From contig JAOAIP010000034.1 of NCBI GenBank assembly GCA_026414605.1, forward strand, positions 1 to 64,000: DNA of 64,000 nucleotides. Reading direction: 5' to 3'. Positions 24,531-34,394 of the stretch are shown here, piece after piece. The position numbers and the translations under genes are program-made. The DNA comes from Bacteroidia bacterium. GTDB taxonomy: Bacteria; Bacteroidota; Bacteroidia; B-17B0; Aurantibacillaceae. Each line of letters opens with the position of its first letter. Position 1 is the stretch's first letter. Below the pieces are notes generated by a model. It was not told the origin of the DNA and made no database searches. It worked only from the letters and a program-made list of their open reading frames with translations.

Positions 24531-25802
24531 TTATCCGTTGTTTTTATGAAAGAGTTCAATAACTGTGATTTCAGGCCATATTCCTAATCTTCCTGGATAT
24601 CCAATAAATCCTGCACCTCTATTGACATACAAAAACTGTTGTTTTTCGGCAGATGATTGTAAATGTGTTTTTTTATACAAGCCTGCCCATTGTTTGTATA
24701 CCCATTGAACAGGGCTAAATCGGATGTTTTTATATTCTACACCAAATTGAAATCCGTGTGTGTGTCCGCTTAATGTCAGTTGTATGTCAGGATATTTTTT
24801 AGATACTTCCAAATCCCAATGTGATGGGTCGTGAGAAAGAAGAAGTTTGAAAGGCAGATGTTCAGTCCCCTGATAGGCCTTGTCTAATTTCCCATATCTT
24901 GGAAAATGCAAATTGCCACCCCAATTTTCAACGCCAATAAGTGCTATCTGTTCATTGCCTTTTTCAATAATGCGGTGTTCATTTAATAATATATCCCATC
25001 CACATTGCCGTTGGATTTGAATTAATCGTTGTAAATTTTTTTGTTTTTCATCTTTGCTATCCCAATGAATATAGTCGCCATAATCATGATTTCCTAATAT
25101 AGAATAAACGCCTAATGGGGCTTCCAATTTTTTGAGTAATGATAAATAAGGCAAAACTTCATCCGTGATGTTATTGACCAAATCGCCCGTAAAACATATA
25201 ATATCGGGCTTTTCTGCAAGGACTAATTCTACAATTTTTTCAACAGGTTGTGTAGAAAAAAATGAACCTAAATGCAAATCAGATATCTGAACAATTTTAA
25301 GCCCATCAAAGTTTTTTGGTAATTCTTCAAATTCTAATTTTACAGAGTGAATTTTGAAGTTATATGCTCCTTTGATTATCCCATAAATAAAGCCAATAAA
25401 AGGAATGAAAGTAAAATAAACGGCTAATTGAGACAAAAATTGAGAACGACTAATGCCCGTTGAAAAAGGATTTTCTTTTAATGCAAATAATTTTTGAATG
25501 TAATAAAAACACAAAATAAACCAACGACGAAGGTCATCCAGCAACATAAACAAAGACCCAAAAATTTTAGATATTTCAATGATTGCAACTATAGATAAAA
25601 ATATCCTAAAGAAATCGTGCCATTGATGTGGTTGATAAAGGAATATACTGATTATAGTGAAAACTAATACACCTATCCAAACACCTTCTAAAATAGATAT
25701 CAAACGATGATGTTTAAGATCTATAATATTTTTTAATGCTTGATAAAAATAATACTCAACAAGAACAATAATGCTAATAAATAAAAATAATCTCAAAACC
25801 AT
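24531..25802 (-). CDS. Membrane-anchored metallophosphoesterase
   Basis: Protein of 423 residues from the ATG at 25802. About five hydrophobic segments occupy residues 1-150. A calcineurin-like phosphoesterase domain follows with [33 protein letters not shown] and [12 protein letters not shown], so all metal-binding motifs are intact. This domain order matches YaeI/YkuE-like phosphodiesterases. Substrate unknown; the active site probably faces the periplasm. The gene is divergent from gpmA. Confidence 0.93.
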   Translation of the reverse strand: MVLRLFLFISIIVLVEYYFYQALKNIIDLKHHRLISILEGVWIGVLVFTIISIFLYQPHQWHDFFRIFLSIVAIIEISKIFGSLFMLLDDLRRWFILCFYYIQKLFALKENPFSTGISRSQFLSQLAVYFTFIPFIGFIYGIIKGAYNFKIHSVKLEFEELPKNFDGLKIVQISDLHLGSFFSTQPVEKIVELVLAEKPDIICFTGDLVNNITDEVLPYLSLLKKLEAPLGVYSILGNHDYGDYIHWDSKDEKQKNLQRLIQIQRQCGWDILLNEHRIIEKGNEQIALIGVENWGGNLHFPRYGKLDKAYQGTEHLPFKLLLSHDPSHWDLEVSKKYPDIQLTLSGHTHGFQFGVEYKNIRFSPVQWVYKQWAGLYKKTHLQSSAEKQQFLYVNRGAGFIGYPGRLGIWPEITVIELFHKNNG

Positions 25803-25981
25803 ATTGGGCAAATGTATGTAAAATAAAGGAAGTGAAATGGATATTTGATTTTTGGAATTTAAAATCAATTTGTACTCAAAAGTTTAATTCCCAATTAGTA
25901 CAACAAAAAAAGAATGGACTTAACATCACCAAAAAACACATCTATTCTAATTTTACTATTTTTGTGCCCAAAATATATTTT

Positions 25982-26587
25982 ATGAGTTATTTGGTATTAT
26001 TAAGACATGGTCAAAGTGCTTGGAATCTTGAAAATCGTTTCACAGGATGGATAGATGTTCCGCTCTCTGAAAATGGCATTAAAGAAGCAGAAGCCGCTGC
26101 CGAAAAACTTATTCACTTTAAATTTGACAATGCTTTTACTTCTGCCTTGCAAAGAGCACAACACACATTGCGTATTGTTTTAGAAAAAACCAATCAAACC
26201 AATGTGCCTGTAATTGCAGACCAAGCCCTGAATGAAAGAATGTATGGTGATTTGCAAGGAATGAACAAAGACGAAGCACGAAAAAAATTTGGCGAAGAAC
26301 AAGTAAAAATTTGGCGTCGTAGTTATGATATTGCTCCACCGAATGGTGAAAGTTTGAAAGACACTGCCAATCGTGTGATTCCTTATTTTGAAAAAAATAT
26401 ATTACCATTACTTCAACAAGGAAAAAATGTTTTAATAGTCGCTCACGGCAATAGTTTGCGGGCATTAGTAATGTATCTTGAAAAAATGACACCCGAACAA
26501 ATACTCAACTTTGAATTAGCCACCGCTGTTCCACGAGTGTATGAACTGGATAATCATTTAAATATCTTGTCTGTGAAAAATCTATAA
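25982..26587 (+). CDS. gpmA: 2,3-bisphosphoglycerate-dependent phosphoglycerate mutase
   Basis: Protein of 201 residues from the ATG at 25982. [17 protein letters not shown] has the phosphorylated His, followed by DVPLSENG, the [17 protein letters not shown] block and the second catalytic His in [11 protein letters not shown]. It interconverts 3- and 2-phosphoglycerate. It is shorter than the roughly 250-residue E. coli type, lacking part of the lid and the C-terminal tail, so a related histidine phosphatase is possible but less likely. BT0820-type and map genes follow closely. Confidence 0.9.
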   Translation: MSYLVLLRHGQSAWNLENRFTGWIDVPLSENGIKEAEAAAEKLIHFKFDNAFTSALQRAQHTLRIVLEKTNQTNVPVIADQALNERMYGDLQGMNKDEARKKFGEEQVKIWRRSYDIAPPNGESLKDTANRVIPYFEKNILPLLQQGKNVLIVAHGNSLRALVMYLEKMTPEQILNFELATAVPRVYELDNHLNILSVKNL

Positions 26588-26591
26588 AACT

Positions 26592-27047
26592 ATGGAAAAT
26601 CATAAAACATCTACTCCCAAAATTATTGCGGTTGATTTTGATGGAACAATTGTTGAACATGCTTATCCTAAAATTGGTAAAGAGATGCTCTTTGCTTTTG
26701 CTACGCTCAAAGCCCTTCAAGCCAAAGGGCATAAACTTATTTTATGGACTATTCGCACAGGACATTTGTTAGATGAAGCCGTAGAATTTTGCAGACAAAA
26801 TGGAGTGGAGTTTTATGCAGTCAATAAAAATTTTCCCGATGAGGAATGGACACCCGATTCACCAAGAAAATTAAACGCTGATATTTTTATTGACGATAGA
26901 AATTTAGGGGGCTTCCCTGGATGGAGTAAAGTATGGCAAATGCTTCATCCCGAAGGTGGTGACTATCAGCACGTATTAACGAATCCCGAAGCCCATTACA
27001 ATTACAAAAAACCATCTTTCTTTCAAAAACTTTTTGGTAAAAAATAA
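26592..27047 (+). CDS. BT0820-type HAD phosphatase
   Basis: Protein of 151 residues. HAD motif I is AVDFDGTIVEH, motif II WTIRTG and motif III/IV IFIDDRNLGG. The overall pattern (YPKIGKEM, FYAVNKNFPDEEW) matches the BT0820 family, small Bacteroidota HAD hydrolases without a firmly assigned substrate. It sits between gpmA (4-bp gap) and map (5-bp gap), so probably in one operon. Confidence 0.92.
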   Translation: MENHKTSTPKIIAVDFDGTIVEHAYPKIGKEMLFAFATLKALQAKGHKLILWTIRTGHLLDEAVEFCRQNGVEFYAVNKNFPDEEWTPDSPRKLNADIFIDDRNLGGFPGWSKVWQMLHPEGGDYQHVLTNPEAHYNYKKPSFFQKLFGKK

Positions 27048-27052
27048 TATCA

Positions 27053-27850
27053 ATGATTTATTTAAAAACACCCGAAGAAATTGAACTTGTTCGTGAAGCC
27101 GCCCAATTGGTTTCTAAAACGCTTGGATACATAGCCCCCTTTGTAAAAGCAGGTGCTGTCCCTAAACAATTGGATAAACTCGCAGAAGAATTTATTCGTG
27201 ATAATGGTGGTGTCCCTGCATTTAAGGGATACCACGGCTATCCGGCTACTTTGTGTGTATCCGTAAATGAAGTGGTGGTGCATGGCATTCCTAATAATAC
27301 ACCTATCAAAGAAGGTGATATCGTGTCAGTAGATTGTGGCGTAAAAAAGAACGGATATTATGGCGACCATGCTTTTACATTTTTGATAGAACCAGTTCGC
27401 CCTGAAGTAAAAAAATTAGTTCAAGTAACTTACGAATGTTTAATGCTGGGCATAGAACAAGCCAAGGTAGGCAATAGAATTGGGGATATTGGCTTTGCTA
27501 TTCAACAACACGCTGAAAAAAATGGATTTTCTGTAGTACGTGATTTGGTTGGACATGGACTTGGCAAGAGTTTACACGAAGAACCCGAAGTACCCAATTA
27601 TGGCCGTCCTGGCAATGGACATCCCATCAAAAATGGAATGGTATTGGCTATTGAACCGATGATAAACTTTGGAAAGTACAAAGTACAAGCCCTTAAAGAT
27701 GGCTGGACAATTGTTACTCAAGATCGCCAGCCCAGTGCCCATTTTGAACACGATATAGCCATTGTCAATGGAAAAGCAGAAGTTTTATCTACTTTTGATT
27801 ACATCTACCAAGCCCTTGGTATTTCTCCGCTTAAAGTGAGTGTAGAGTAG
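27053..27850 (+). CDS. map: Type I methionine aminopeptidase
   Basis: Protein of 265 residues, normal for bacterial MetAP-I. Metal ligands lie in VSVDCGVKKNGYYGDHAF (two Asp), GHGLGKSLHEEP (His), AIEPM (Glu) and HFEHDIAI (Glu). It removes initiator methionine from nascent proteins. It is the last gene of the gpmA-BT0820-map unit, and a convergent gene follows after 29 bp. Confidence 0.96.
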   Translation: MIYLKTPEEIELVREAAQLVSKTLGYIAPFVKAGAVPKQLDKLAEEFIRDNGGVPAFKGYHGYPATLCVSVNEVVVHGIPNNTPIKEGDIVSVDCGVKKNGYYGDHAFTFLIEPVRPEVKKLVQVTYECLMLGIEQAKVGNRIGDIGFAIQQHAEKNGFSVVRDLVGHGLGKSLHEEPEVPNYGRPGNGHPIKNGMVLAIEPMINFGKYKVQALKDGWTIVTQDRQPSAHFEHDIAIVNGKAEVLSTFDYIYQALGISPLKVSVE

Positions 27851-27879
27851 GGGAATATGATTTTAATAAACTACGGAAA

Positions 27880-28485
27880 CTATTTTTGTTTTTGCAGTTC
27901 CTTAAATGTGATGTAGGATTTCATTTGTGGTTTTTTGAATACTGGTTTTTCACGCAAAGGTTCACAGGGCTTTAAGGTTTCATAGCATTCTTTGGGGAGT
28001 TGTTGGTACAACTTTGTTCCTTCTGTTTTCCAAGCAATCATTTCATCGCTCACGTCTTTTACAATTTTTGCAGGATTGCCTACTACTACTTTTCGGGCTG
28101 GTATCTTCATTTCTTGTGGTACTAATGTGAGTGCTCCAATAATACATTCATCGCCGATTTCTACATTATCCATAATCACGCTGTTCATTCCTACAAGTGT
28201 GTTTTTGCCAATTATTCCACCGTGAATAATAGCCCCGTGTCCAATGTGTGCGGATTCTTTGATCCATACGGTTGTTCCAGGAAACATATGAATAATGCAA
28301 TTTTCTTGCACATTGCATCCATCTTCTATAATGATTTCTCCCCAATCACCACGGATGACTGCCCCTGATCCTATAAATACATTTTTACCAATACTGACAT
28401 TTCCTATTACGCACGCCATAGGATGAATAAAAGCAGTAGGATGAATATAGGGCTTATAGCCATTGAATTCAAAGATATTATTCAT
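27880..28485 (-). CDS. Hexapeptide-repeat transferase, gamma-carbonic-anhydrase-like (PaaY type)
   Basis: Protein of 201 residues. Residues 20-150 are imperfect hexapeptide repeats of a left-handed beta helix (IGNVSIGKNVFIGSGAVIRGDW, then CNVQENCIIH). The gamma-CA metal site residues appear as CIIHMFPG and SAHIGHGAIIHGG, so zinc binding is plausible. Length and tail fit PaaY-like thioesterase or gamma-CA-like proteins. No phenylacetate gene is nearby, so the catabolic role is not supported. Confidence 0.88.
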   Translation of the reverse strand: MNNIFEFNGYKPYIHPTAFIHPMACVIGNVSIGKNVFIGSGAVIRGDWGEIIIEDGCNVQENCIIHMFPGTTVWIKESAHIGHGAIIHGGIIGKNTLVGMNSVIMDNVEIGDECIIGALTLVPQEMKIPARKVVVGNPAKIVKDVSDEMIAWKTEGTKLYQQLPKECYETLKPCEPLREKPVFKKPQMKSYITFKELQKQK

Positions 28486-28608
28486 AAATTTTTTGGCACA
28501 AAGGTAGAAAATAGATTGTTTAATGATATATTCTTAATGTCTGTTCTATTTTTCCAAAAACAATTACTTTTATTTACTTATTTTCGCACAAGTTTTTAAA
28601 ATGATAAT

Positions 28609-30159
28609 ATGGCTCAAAATGTTGTTATGCAATCAGAAGAATTGTTTAAAAAAATTGTGGCGCACGCCAAAGAATATGGCTTTGTATATCCCAGCAGTGA
28701 AATTTACGATGGATTAAGTGCTGTTTATGATTATGGGGCGTATGGTGCAGAATTAAAAAACAATATCCGTTCTTATTGGTGGCAAGCAATGACTTATTTG
28801 CATCAAAACATTGTAGGTATTGATGCCGCCATTTTTATGCACCCTACTACTTGGAAAGCCAGCGGACACGTTGATGCTTTTAACGATCCGCTTATTGATA
28901 ACAAAGATAGCAAAAAACGATACAGAGCCGATGTGTTGATAGAAGAATATATTGCCAAATTGCAAGAAAAAATACAAAAAGAAATTGAAAAAGCCAAAAA
29001 ACGCTTTGAAAACTTTGATGAAGAATTTTTTAAGAATACTAATCCACGTGTCAAAGAAATTCAAGATAAAATTCATCAAATAGAACAACGATTTAAAACG
29101 GCTTTAGAAAACAATGATCTTCAAGAAATCAAGCAAATTATTTTAGATTGTGAAATTGTTTGTCCTATTAGTGGAACACGCAATTGGACAGATGTTCGCC
29201 AATTTAATTTAATGTTTGCGACTCAACTTGGATCAGTATCCGATGAAGCCAATACCATTTATCTTCGTCCAGAAACAGCCCAAGGTATCTTTGTCAATTT
29301 CTTGAATGTTCAAAAGACCGCCCGAATGAAAATTCCTTTTGGAATAGCACAAACCGGAAAGGCATTTCGTAATGAAATTGTGGCTCGTCAATTCATATTT
29401 AGAATGCGAGAATTTGAACAAATGGAAATGCAATTTTTTGTCAAACCCGGTACTGAAATGGAATGGTATGAATATTGGAAAAATGATCGTTTGAAGTGGC
29501 ATTTAGCACTGGGCTTATCTCCCGATTTTTATAGATTTAAAGACCATACCAAATTAGCCCATTACGCCAATGCTGCTTGTGATATAGAATTTAAATTTCC
29601 TTTTGGATTTAAAGAATTAGAAGGTATTCATTCTCGTACAGATTTTGATTTATCTAATCACGAAAAATATAGTGGAAAAAAACTGCAATACTTTGATCCT
29701 GAAGAAAATAAAAGTTATGTGCCTTATGTAGTAGAAACGTCGGTGGGCTTAGATAGATTGTTTTTAGCGATATTTTCTTCGGCATACAAAGAAGAAATGG
29801 TAGAAAATGAAACCCGCACAGTACTGAGTATTCCACCTGCTTTAGCCCCTGTCAAAGCCGCTGTATTCCCATTGGTAAAAAAAGATGGAATGCCTGAAAT
29901 TGCTCAAAAACTTTGGGATGAATTAAAATTCCTTGGTAAAGTTATCTACGAAGACAAAGATACTATTGGTCGTCGTTACAGACGGCAAGATGCTATTGGA
30001 ACGCCCTATTGTATTACTATTGATAATGAAACATTGCAAAATGAAACGGTTACTGTAAGAGAACGAGATACTATGCAACAAGAACGGATGCACATTAGTA
30101 AAGTATATTCTTATCTTGAAGAAAAAACAAGTATTAAAACATTATTGCGAAAATTATAG
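28609..30159 (+). CDS. glyS: Glycine--tRNA ligase, homodimeric type
   Basis: Protein of 516 residues, a class II synthetase of the alpha2 type. Visible blocks: YPSSEIYDGLSAVYDYGAYGAELKNN in outline at the N terminus, RPETAQGIFVNF and FGIAQTGKAFRNEI (motif 2), EFEQMEMQFFV, and the C-terminal anticodon-binding domain from about residue 405 (LAPVKAAVFPLVKKD). fmt begins 1 bp after its stop codon. Confidence 0.95.
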   Translation: MAQNVVMQSEELFKKIVAHAKEYGFVYPSSEIYDGLSAVYDYGAYGAELKNNIRSYWWQAMTYLHQNIVGIDAAIFMHPTTWKASGHVDAFNDPLIDNKDSKKRYRADVLIEEYIAKLQEKIQKEIEKAKKRFENFDEEFFKNTNPRVKEIQDKIHQIEQRFKTALENNDLQEIKQIILDCEIVCPISGTRNWTDVRQFNLMFATQLGSVSDEANTIYLRPETAQGIFVNFLNVQKTARMKIPFGIAQTGKAFRNEIVARQFIFRMREFEQMEMQFFVKPGTEMEWYEYWKNDRLKWHLALGLSPDFYRFKDHTKLAHYANAACDIEFKFPFGFKELEGIHSRTDFDLSNHEKYSGKKLQYFDPEENKSYVPYVVETSVGLDRLFLAIFSSAYKEEMVENETRTVLSIPPALAPVKAAVFPLVKKDGMPEIAQKLWDELKFLGKVIYEDKDTIGRRYRRQDAIGTPYCITIDNETLQNETVTVRERDTMQQERMHISKVYSYLEEKTSIKTLLRKL

Positions 30160-30160
30160 T

Positions 30161-31105
30161 ATGGCTTTGAAAGTCGTTTTTATGGGCACACCTGCCTTTG
30201 CAGTGCCTACACTTGAAAAATTGATTCAACACCATAATGTTTTAGCCGTTGTTACTACGCCTGACAAACCTGCTGGTCGGGGATTGAAAATTCAATACAG
30301 TGCTGTCAAACAAGCAGCACTTCAACACCACTTACCTATTTTACAACCTGAAAAATTAAAAGACCCCAACTTTTTAAATCAACTACAATCCTACAATGCA
30401 GATGTATTTGTAGTAGTGGCATTTAAAATGTTGCCCGAAGAAGTTTGGAATATGCCACCATTAGGGACTTTTAATTTACACGGATCTTTATTGCCTAAAT
30501 ATCGTGGTGCTGCACCTATTAATTTTGCTATTATAAATGGTGAAGTAGAAACGGGCTTAACGACTTTCAAAATTCAAAAAGAAATTGATACAGGAAATAT
30601 CGCATTACAAGAAAAAATTAAAATTGACGAACGAGATACAGCAGGAATAGTACATGACAAAATGATGTTAGTAGGTGCTGACTTAATGATTAAAACATTG
30701 GATCTACTTGAAAAAAAACAATTAGTGCTTGTTCCACAAAACGATAAAGAAGCATCGTATGCACCCAAGATTACCAAAGAATTTTGTGCTATTAATTGGC
30801 ATCAATCTACACAAGCAATTTATAATTTTATACGGGGCTTATCGCCCTATCCTGCGGCATATACGCATTTTGAAATAAACAATAAAAAAACATATTGCAA
30901 GATTTTATGGGCAGAAAAAGAAATTACGAATCATCAATTATCTCCAGGAACGTTACAGACAAATAATAAACACTTTTTGAAAGTGGCTACTGCTGATGGG
31001 TTCATTGATATAAAACAAATTCAAGCCGAAGGTAAAAAAGCAATGTCTATTGTGGACTTTTTAAGTGGCAATAAAATAACACATTCAGAATGTATCCAAT
31101 CATAA
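30161..31105 (+). CDS. fmt: Methionyl-tRNA formyltransferase
   Basis: Protein of 314 residues from the ATG at 30161, directly after glyS. The formyltransferase core is complete: FMGTPAFAVPTLEKL at the N terminus, NLHGSLLPKYRGAAPINFA with the catalytic Asn/His, and the Asp in EIDTGNI. The C-terminal tRNA-binding domain is present (YAPKITKEFCAINW onwards). It formylates initiator Met-tRNA. The 3' end overlaps pyrD by 16 bp. Confidence 0.96.
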   Translation: MALKVVFMGTPAFAVPTLEKLIQHHNVLAVVTTPDKPAGRGLKIQYSAVKQAALQHHLPILQPEKLKDPNFLNQLQSYNADVFVVVAFKMLPEEVWNMPPLGTFNLHGSLLPKYRGAAPINFAIINGEVETGLTTFKIQKEIDTGNIALQEKIKIDERDTAGIVHDKMMLVGADLMIKTLDLLEKKQLVLVPQNDKEASYAPKITKEFCAINWHQSTQAIYNFIRGLSPYPAAYTHFEINNKKTYCKILWAEKEITNHQLSPGTLQTNNKHFLKVATADGFIDIKQIQAEGKKAMSIVDFLSGNKITHSECIQS

Positions 31106-32118
31106 GAAATATCTTGTTTTTATTAGATGCTGAAAAGGCACATCATTGGGGACTTTGGGGAATGAGTTTTCTCTACAAAATTTTACCTAAAAAGACATTT
31201 TGCGGGTTGTTCAATGTTCCTAATTATCCTTTACCTATTATTGATCAAAAGAATTTGTTTCAACACTTAAAAATTGGATTGGCCGCAGGATTAGATAAAA
31301 ATGCTCAACATTACAAAGCATTAGCCGCATTAGGTTTTCAATTTGTTGAAATAGGCACGGTTACTCCCCGCCCCCAAGCAGGCAATCCTAAACCAAGATT
31401 ATTTCGTTTAATTAAAGACGAAGCCATCATCAACCGTATGGGATTTAATAATGATGGTGTTTTCAAAATCAAACAACGATTGATAAATAAACCATCAAAC
31501 ATTGTTGTTGGTGCAAACATTGGCAAAAACAAAGATACGGCTAATGAAAAAGCCGTAGAAGATTATTTAATTTGTTTTAGAGAACTATATGAAGTGGTGG
31601 ATTATTTTGTAGTGAATGTAAGTTCTCCAAATACGCCTAATTTGAGATCTTTGCAAGAAAAAGAACCCTTGATTAAAATTTTGTCGGCATTGAAAGATGA
31701 AGAAAAAAATTTTTCACCGAATAGTACTAAACCTATATTATTAAAAATTGCACCAGATTTGAATGATCATCAATTGCAAGATATTGTGGAAGTAATAAAG
31801 TTAACAGATATTGCAGGAATTATAGCCACTAATACAACTATTACTCGTGATGGATTGAAATATGAAAAACATCCTGAAAAATATGGACCAGGGGGATTGA
31901 GTGGAAAACCTTTATTTGACAAGAGTTTTGAGATTATTTATAAATTGAAACAATTATTACCAAAAGACAAGATTTTAATTGGCGTTGGTGGAATTGATTC
32001 AGAAGATAGGGCTGAAAAAGTTTTTAATGCAGGTGCTAACGCTATTCAATTGTACACGGCATTTATTTACAAAGGACCTGCTATTATTCATAAAATTAGA
32101 AAACATTGTCAACTATGA
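31090..32118 (+). CDS. pyrD: Dihydroorotate dehydrogenase (quinone), class 2
   Basis: Protein of 342 residues. Class 2 features: an N-terminal helical membrane-association segment, GLAAGLDKNAQ, IGTVTPRPQAGNPKPRLFR, the catalytic Ser in VNVSSPNTPNLRSLQ, and IGVGGIDSEDRAEK with the phosphate-binding QLYTAFIY. It oxidises dihydroorotate to orotate with electrons to the quinone pool. It overlaps fmt by 16 bp and the next gene by 4 bp (ATGA). Confidence 0.96.
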   Translation: MYPIIRNILFLLDAEKAHHWGLWGMSFLYKILPKKTFCGLFNVPNYPLPIIDQKNLFQHLKIGLAAGLDKNAQHYKALAALGFQFVEIGTVTPRPQAGNPKPRLFRLIKDEAIINRMGFNNDGVFKIKQRLINKPSNIVVGANIGKNKDTANEKAVEDYLICFRELYEVVDYFVVNVSSPNTPNLRSLQEKEPLIKILSALKDEEKNFSPNSTKPILLKIAPDLNDHQLQDIVEVIKLTDIAGIIATNTTITRDGLKYEKHPEKYGPGGLSGKPLFDKSFEIIYKLKQLLPKDKILIGVGGIDSEDRAEKVFNAGANAIQLYTAFIYKGPAIIHKIRKHCQL

Positions 32119-32978
32119 AGAGAATATACCTTACAGAATGTCCCCGAGATGCAATGCAGGGCATTCAAACATTTATCCCCACAGAATTAAAATTAAAATA
32201 TATTCAGCAATTATTAAAAGTTGGATTTGATGTTTTGGATTTTGGAAGTTTTGTTTCTCCAAAGGCAATACCACAAATGCAAGATACATCAGAAGTTGTG
32301 AAAAAATTAGATTTAAGTAATACATCTACTAAATTGCTTGCTATTATTGCTAATTTAAGGGGGGCACAAGATGCGTGTCAATACCCACAAATTACGTATT
32401 TAGGATTTCCGCTTTCTGTATCAAAAGAATTTCAAAAACGTAATACAAATGCTACTATTGAAGATGCTTACAAAAGAATAGAAGAAATTCAGGAACTGTG
32501 TGTAAAAAATAATAAAGAATTGAGAGTGTACTTATCAATGGCCTTTGGAAATCCTTATAATGAAGAATGGTCGCCCGAAAAAGTTTTTTCAATGGCTGAA
32601 AAACTTTATCAAATGGGCATTCGCCATATTGCACTTGCCGATACTATTGGTTGCTCCACACCTGAAAATATCCAACATCTCTTTCAGCATTTGATAAAAC
32701 AATTACCACAAATAAATTGGATGGCTCATTTGCATTCAACACCCAATACAGCAATGGAAAAAGTAGCCGCAGTTATCAATAATGGTTGTTTGAGTTTTGA
32801 TTCTGCCATAATGGGATTTGGTGGTTGTCCAATGGCAAAGGATGAATTAACAGGAAATATAGCCACAGAAGTTGTTTTAAATTATGCAGAAAAACAAGGA
32901 CTTCAAACAAATATCAATAGACAAGAGTTTCAAAAAGCAAGATCCATTGCTCAAGAGATATTTAGCCAGTATCATTAG
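32115..32978 (+). CDS. Hydroxymethylglutaryl-CoA lyase-like DRE-TIM aldolase
   Basis: Protein of 287 residues from the ATG overlapping the pyrD stop (ATGA). The DRE-TIM barrel N terminus reads TECPRDAMQG where HMG-CoA lyases usually have ExGPRDGxQ. Other family features are present: metal ligands HLH in MAHLHSTPN and the lyase-type GFGGCPMAKDELTGNIATE loop carrying the catalytic Cys. HMG-CoA lyase produces acetoacetate and acetyl-CoA in leucine breakdown, which would connect with scoA at 14680. The divergent first motif leaves room for a related substrate. Confidence 0.83.
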   Translation: MKRIYLTECPRDAMQGIQTFIPTELKLKYIQQLLKVGFDVLDFGSFVSPKAIPQMQDTSEVVKKLDLSNTSTKLLAIIANLRGAQDACQYPQITYLGFPLSVSKEFQKRNTNATIEDAYKRIEEIQELCVKNNKELRVYLSMAFGNPYNEEWSPEKVFSMAEKLYQMGIRHIALADTIGCSTPENIQHLFQHLIKQLPQINWMAHLHSTPNTAMEKVAAVINNGCLSFDSAIMGFGGCPMAKDELTGNIATEVVLNYAEKQGLQTNINRQEFQKARSIAQEIFSQYH

Positions 32979-33122
32979 TCCTTTGAGAAGTTTGATCACA
33001 GAATGGGATGACTTTAAGAGTGTGTAATTTTGATCTTTAAATTACAAAATAATGAATTCAAGTTTTTGCAAGATCAGAAAAATGTATAATAATAAAATTT
33101 TGAAAAAGTAAAATACATTAAA

Positions 33123-34394
33123 ATGACAGATATAATTGAAAGATATTTTGACCGAATTTTTCCTATTTGCCGAAGCATCACGGGAAATGGCGTTAGAGAA
33201 ACATTAAAAATTATTTCTGAAATTGTTCCTTTGAAAATTTATGAAATCCCAAGTCATACAGAGGTATTTGATTGGAATGTCCCAAAAGAATGGAACATCA
33301 AAGATGCTTATATCTTAACACCTGATGGAAGAAAAATCTGTGATTTTAAGAAGCATAACCTACACGTTGTAAATTATTCTATTCCTGTTCATAAAAAAAT
33401 TACATTTGAAGAATTAAATCAACACTTACACACTTTGCCCCATAAGCCCAATGCTATTCCTTATGTAACATCTTACTATAAAGAAAATTGGGGCTTTTGT
33501 ATTAGTTATGATGAATATAAAACATTACCAAAAGAAGGAATCTATGAAGTGTTTATAGATAGTTCATTAGAAGCTGGTAGTTTAACGTATGCAGATGTTA
33601 TATTAGAAGGAGAACGCAAAGACGAAATACTTATTTCAACGTATGTGTGTCATCCGAGTATGGCGAATAATGAATTATCAGGACCATTAGTAAGTATGTT
33701 TCTTTATCAAAAATTGGCAGCATTAAAGAATAGAGAATATACTTATCGTTTTGTATTTATTCCTGAAACTATCGGTGCTTTAGTGTATTTAAAACAACAC
33801 GGCGAATATCTGAAAAAACATTGTAAAGCAGGATATGTCGTTACTTGCATTGGTGATAAAGGGATATTTCACTACAAGTTGTCAAAGTATGGAAATACAT
33901 TAGCAGATAAGGCGGCTATTCATACATTAAAACATTCTCGTAAGCCCTTTCGCATTATACCTTTTTTTCCTGGTGGAAGCGATGAGCGACAATATTGTTC
34001 TCCCGCATTTAATTTACCTGTTGGTTCTTTGATGCGTACGCCATACAGAGAGTATCCCGAATATCATACATCTCTTGATAATAAAGAGTTTATTTCATTC
34101 AAAGCCATTCAGGAAAGTATTGAAATGTATTTTCAAATACTGCTAACATTAGAGTGTAATGATAAGTATATTAATTTATTTCCTTATGGTGAGCCCCAAT
34201 TAGGAAAGAGAGGATTGTATGTAGGTGATTTAAGTAGAGATCAAGTGATGCAAATAATGTATATTTTGCAATATAGTGATGGAATGAATGATTTGATAGA
34301 TATTGCTGAAAGAATAAAAGTGGATATTAAAGATTTGCATCCTTTAGTTCAATTACTTATAGAAAAAAAATTATTAAATAATGGCAGTAACTAA
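33123..34394 (+). CDS. DUF4910 aminopeptidase-like protein
   Basis: Protein of 423 residues. The N-terminal PICRSITGNGVRETL and the zinc-peptidase-like core (STYVCHPSMANNELSGP, FIPETIGAL, FPGGSDERQY, EYHTSLDN) are characteristic of DUF4910/DUF2172 proteins, which share the M28-like fold. Candidate metal ligands are the His of CHPS, the Glu of FIPETIG and the His of YHTSLD. Homologues often lie in polysaccharide biosynthesis loci; the reaction is not established. The next gene, a putative glycosyltransferase, overlaps by 14 bp. Confidence 0.88.
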   Translation: MTDIIERYFDRIFPICRSITGNGVRETLKIISEIVPLKIYEIPSHTEVFDWNVPKEWNIKDAYILTPDGRKICDFKKHNLHVVNYSIPVHKKITFEELNQHLHTLPHKPNAIPYVTSYYKENWGFCISYDEYKTLPKEGIYEVFIDSSLEAGSLTYADVILEGERKDEILISTYVCHPSMANNELSGPLVSMFLYQKLAALKNREYTYRFVFIPETIGALVYLKQHGEYLKKHCKAGYVVTCIGDKGIFHYKLSKYGNTLADKAAIHTLKHSRKPFRIIPFFPGGSDERQYCSPAFNLPVGSLMRTPYREYPEYHTSLDNKEFISFKAIQESIEMYFQILLTLECNDKYINLFPYGEPQLGKRGLYVGDLSRDQVMQIMYILQYSDGMNDLIDIAERIKVDIKDLHPLVQLLIEKKLLNNGSN

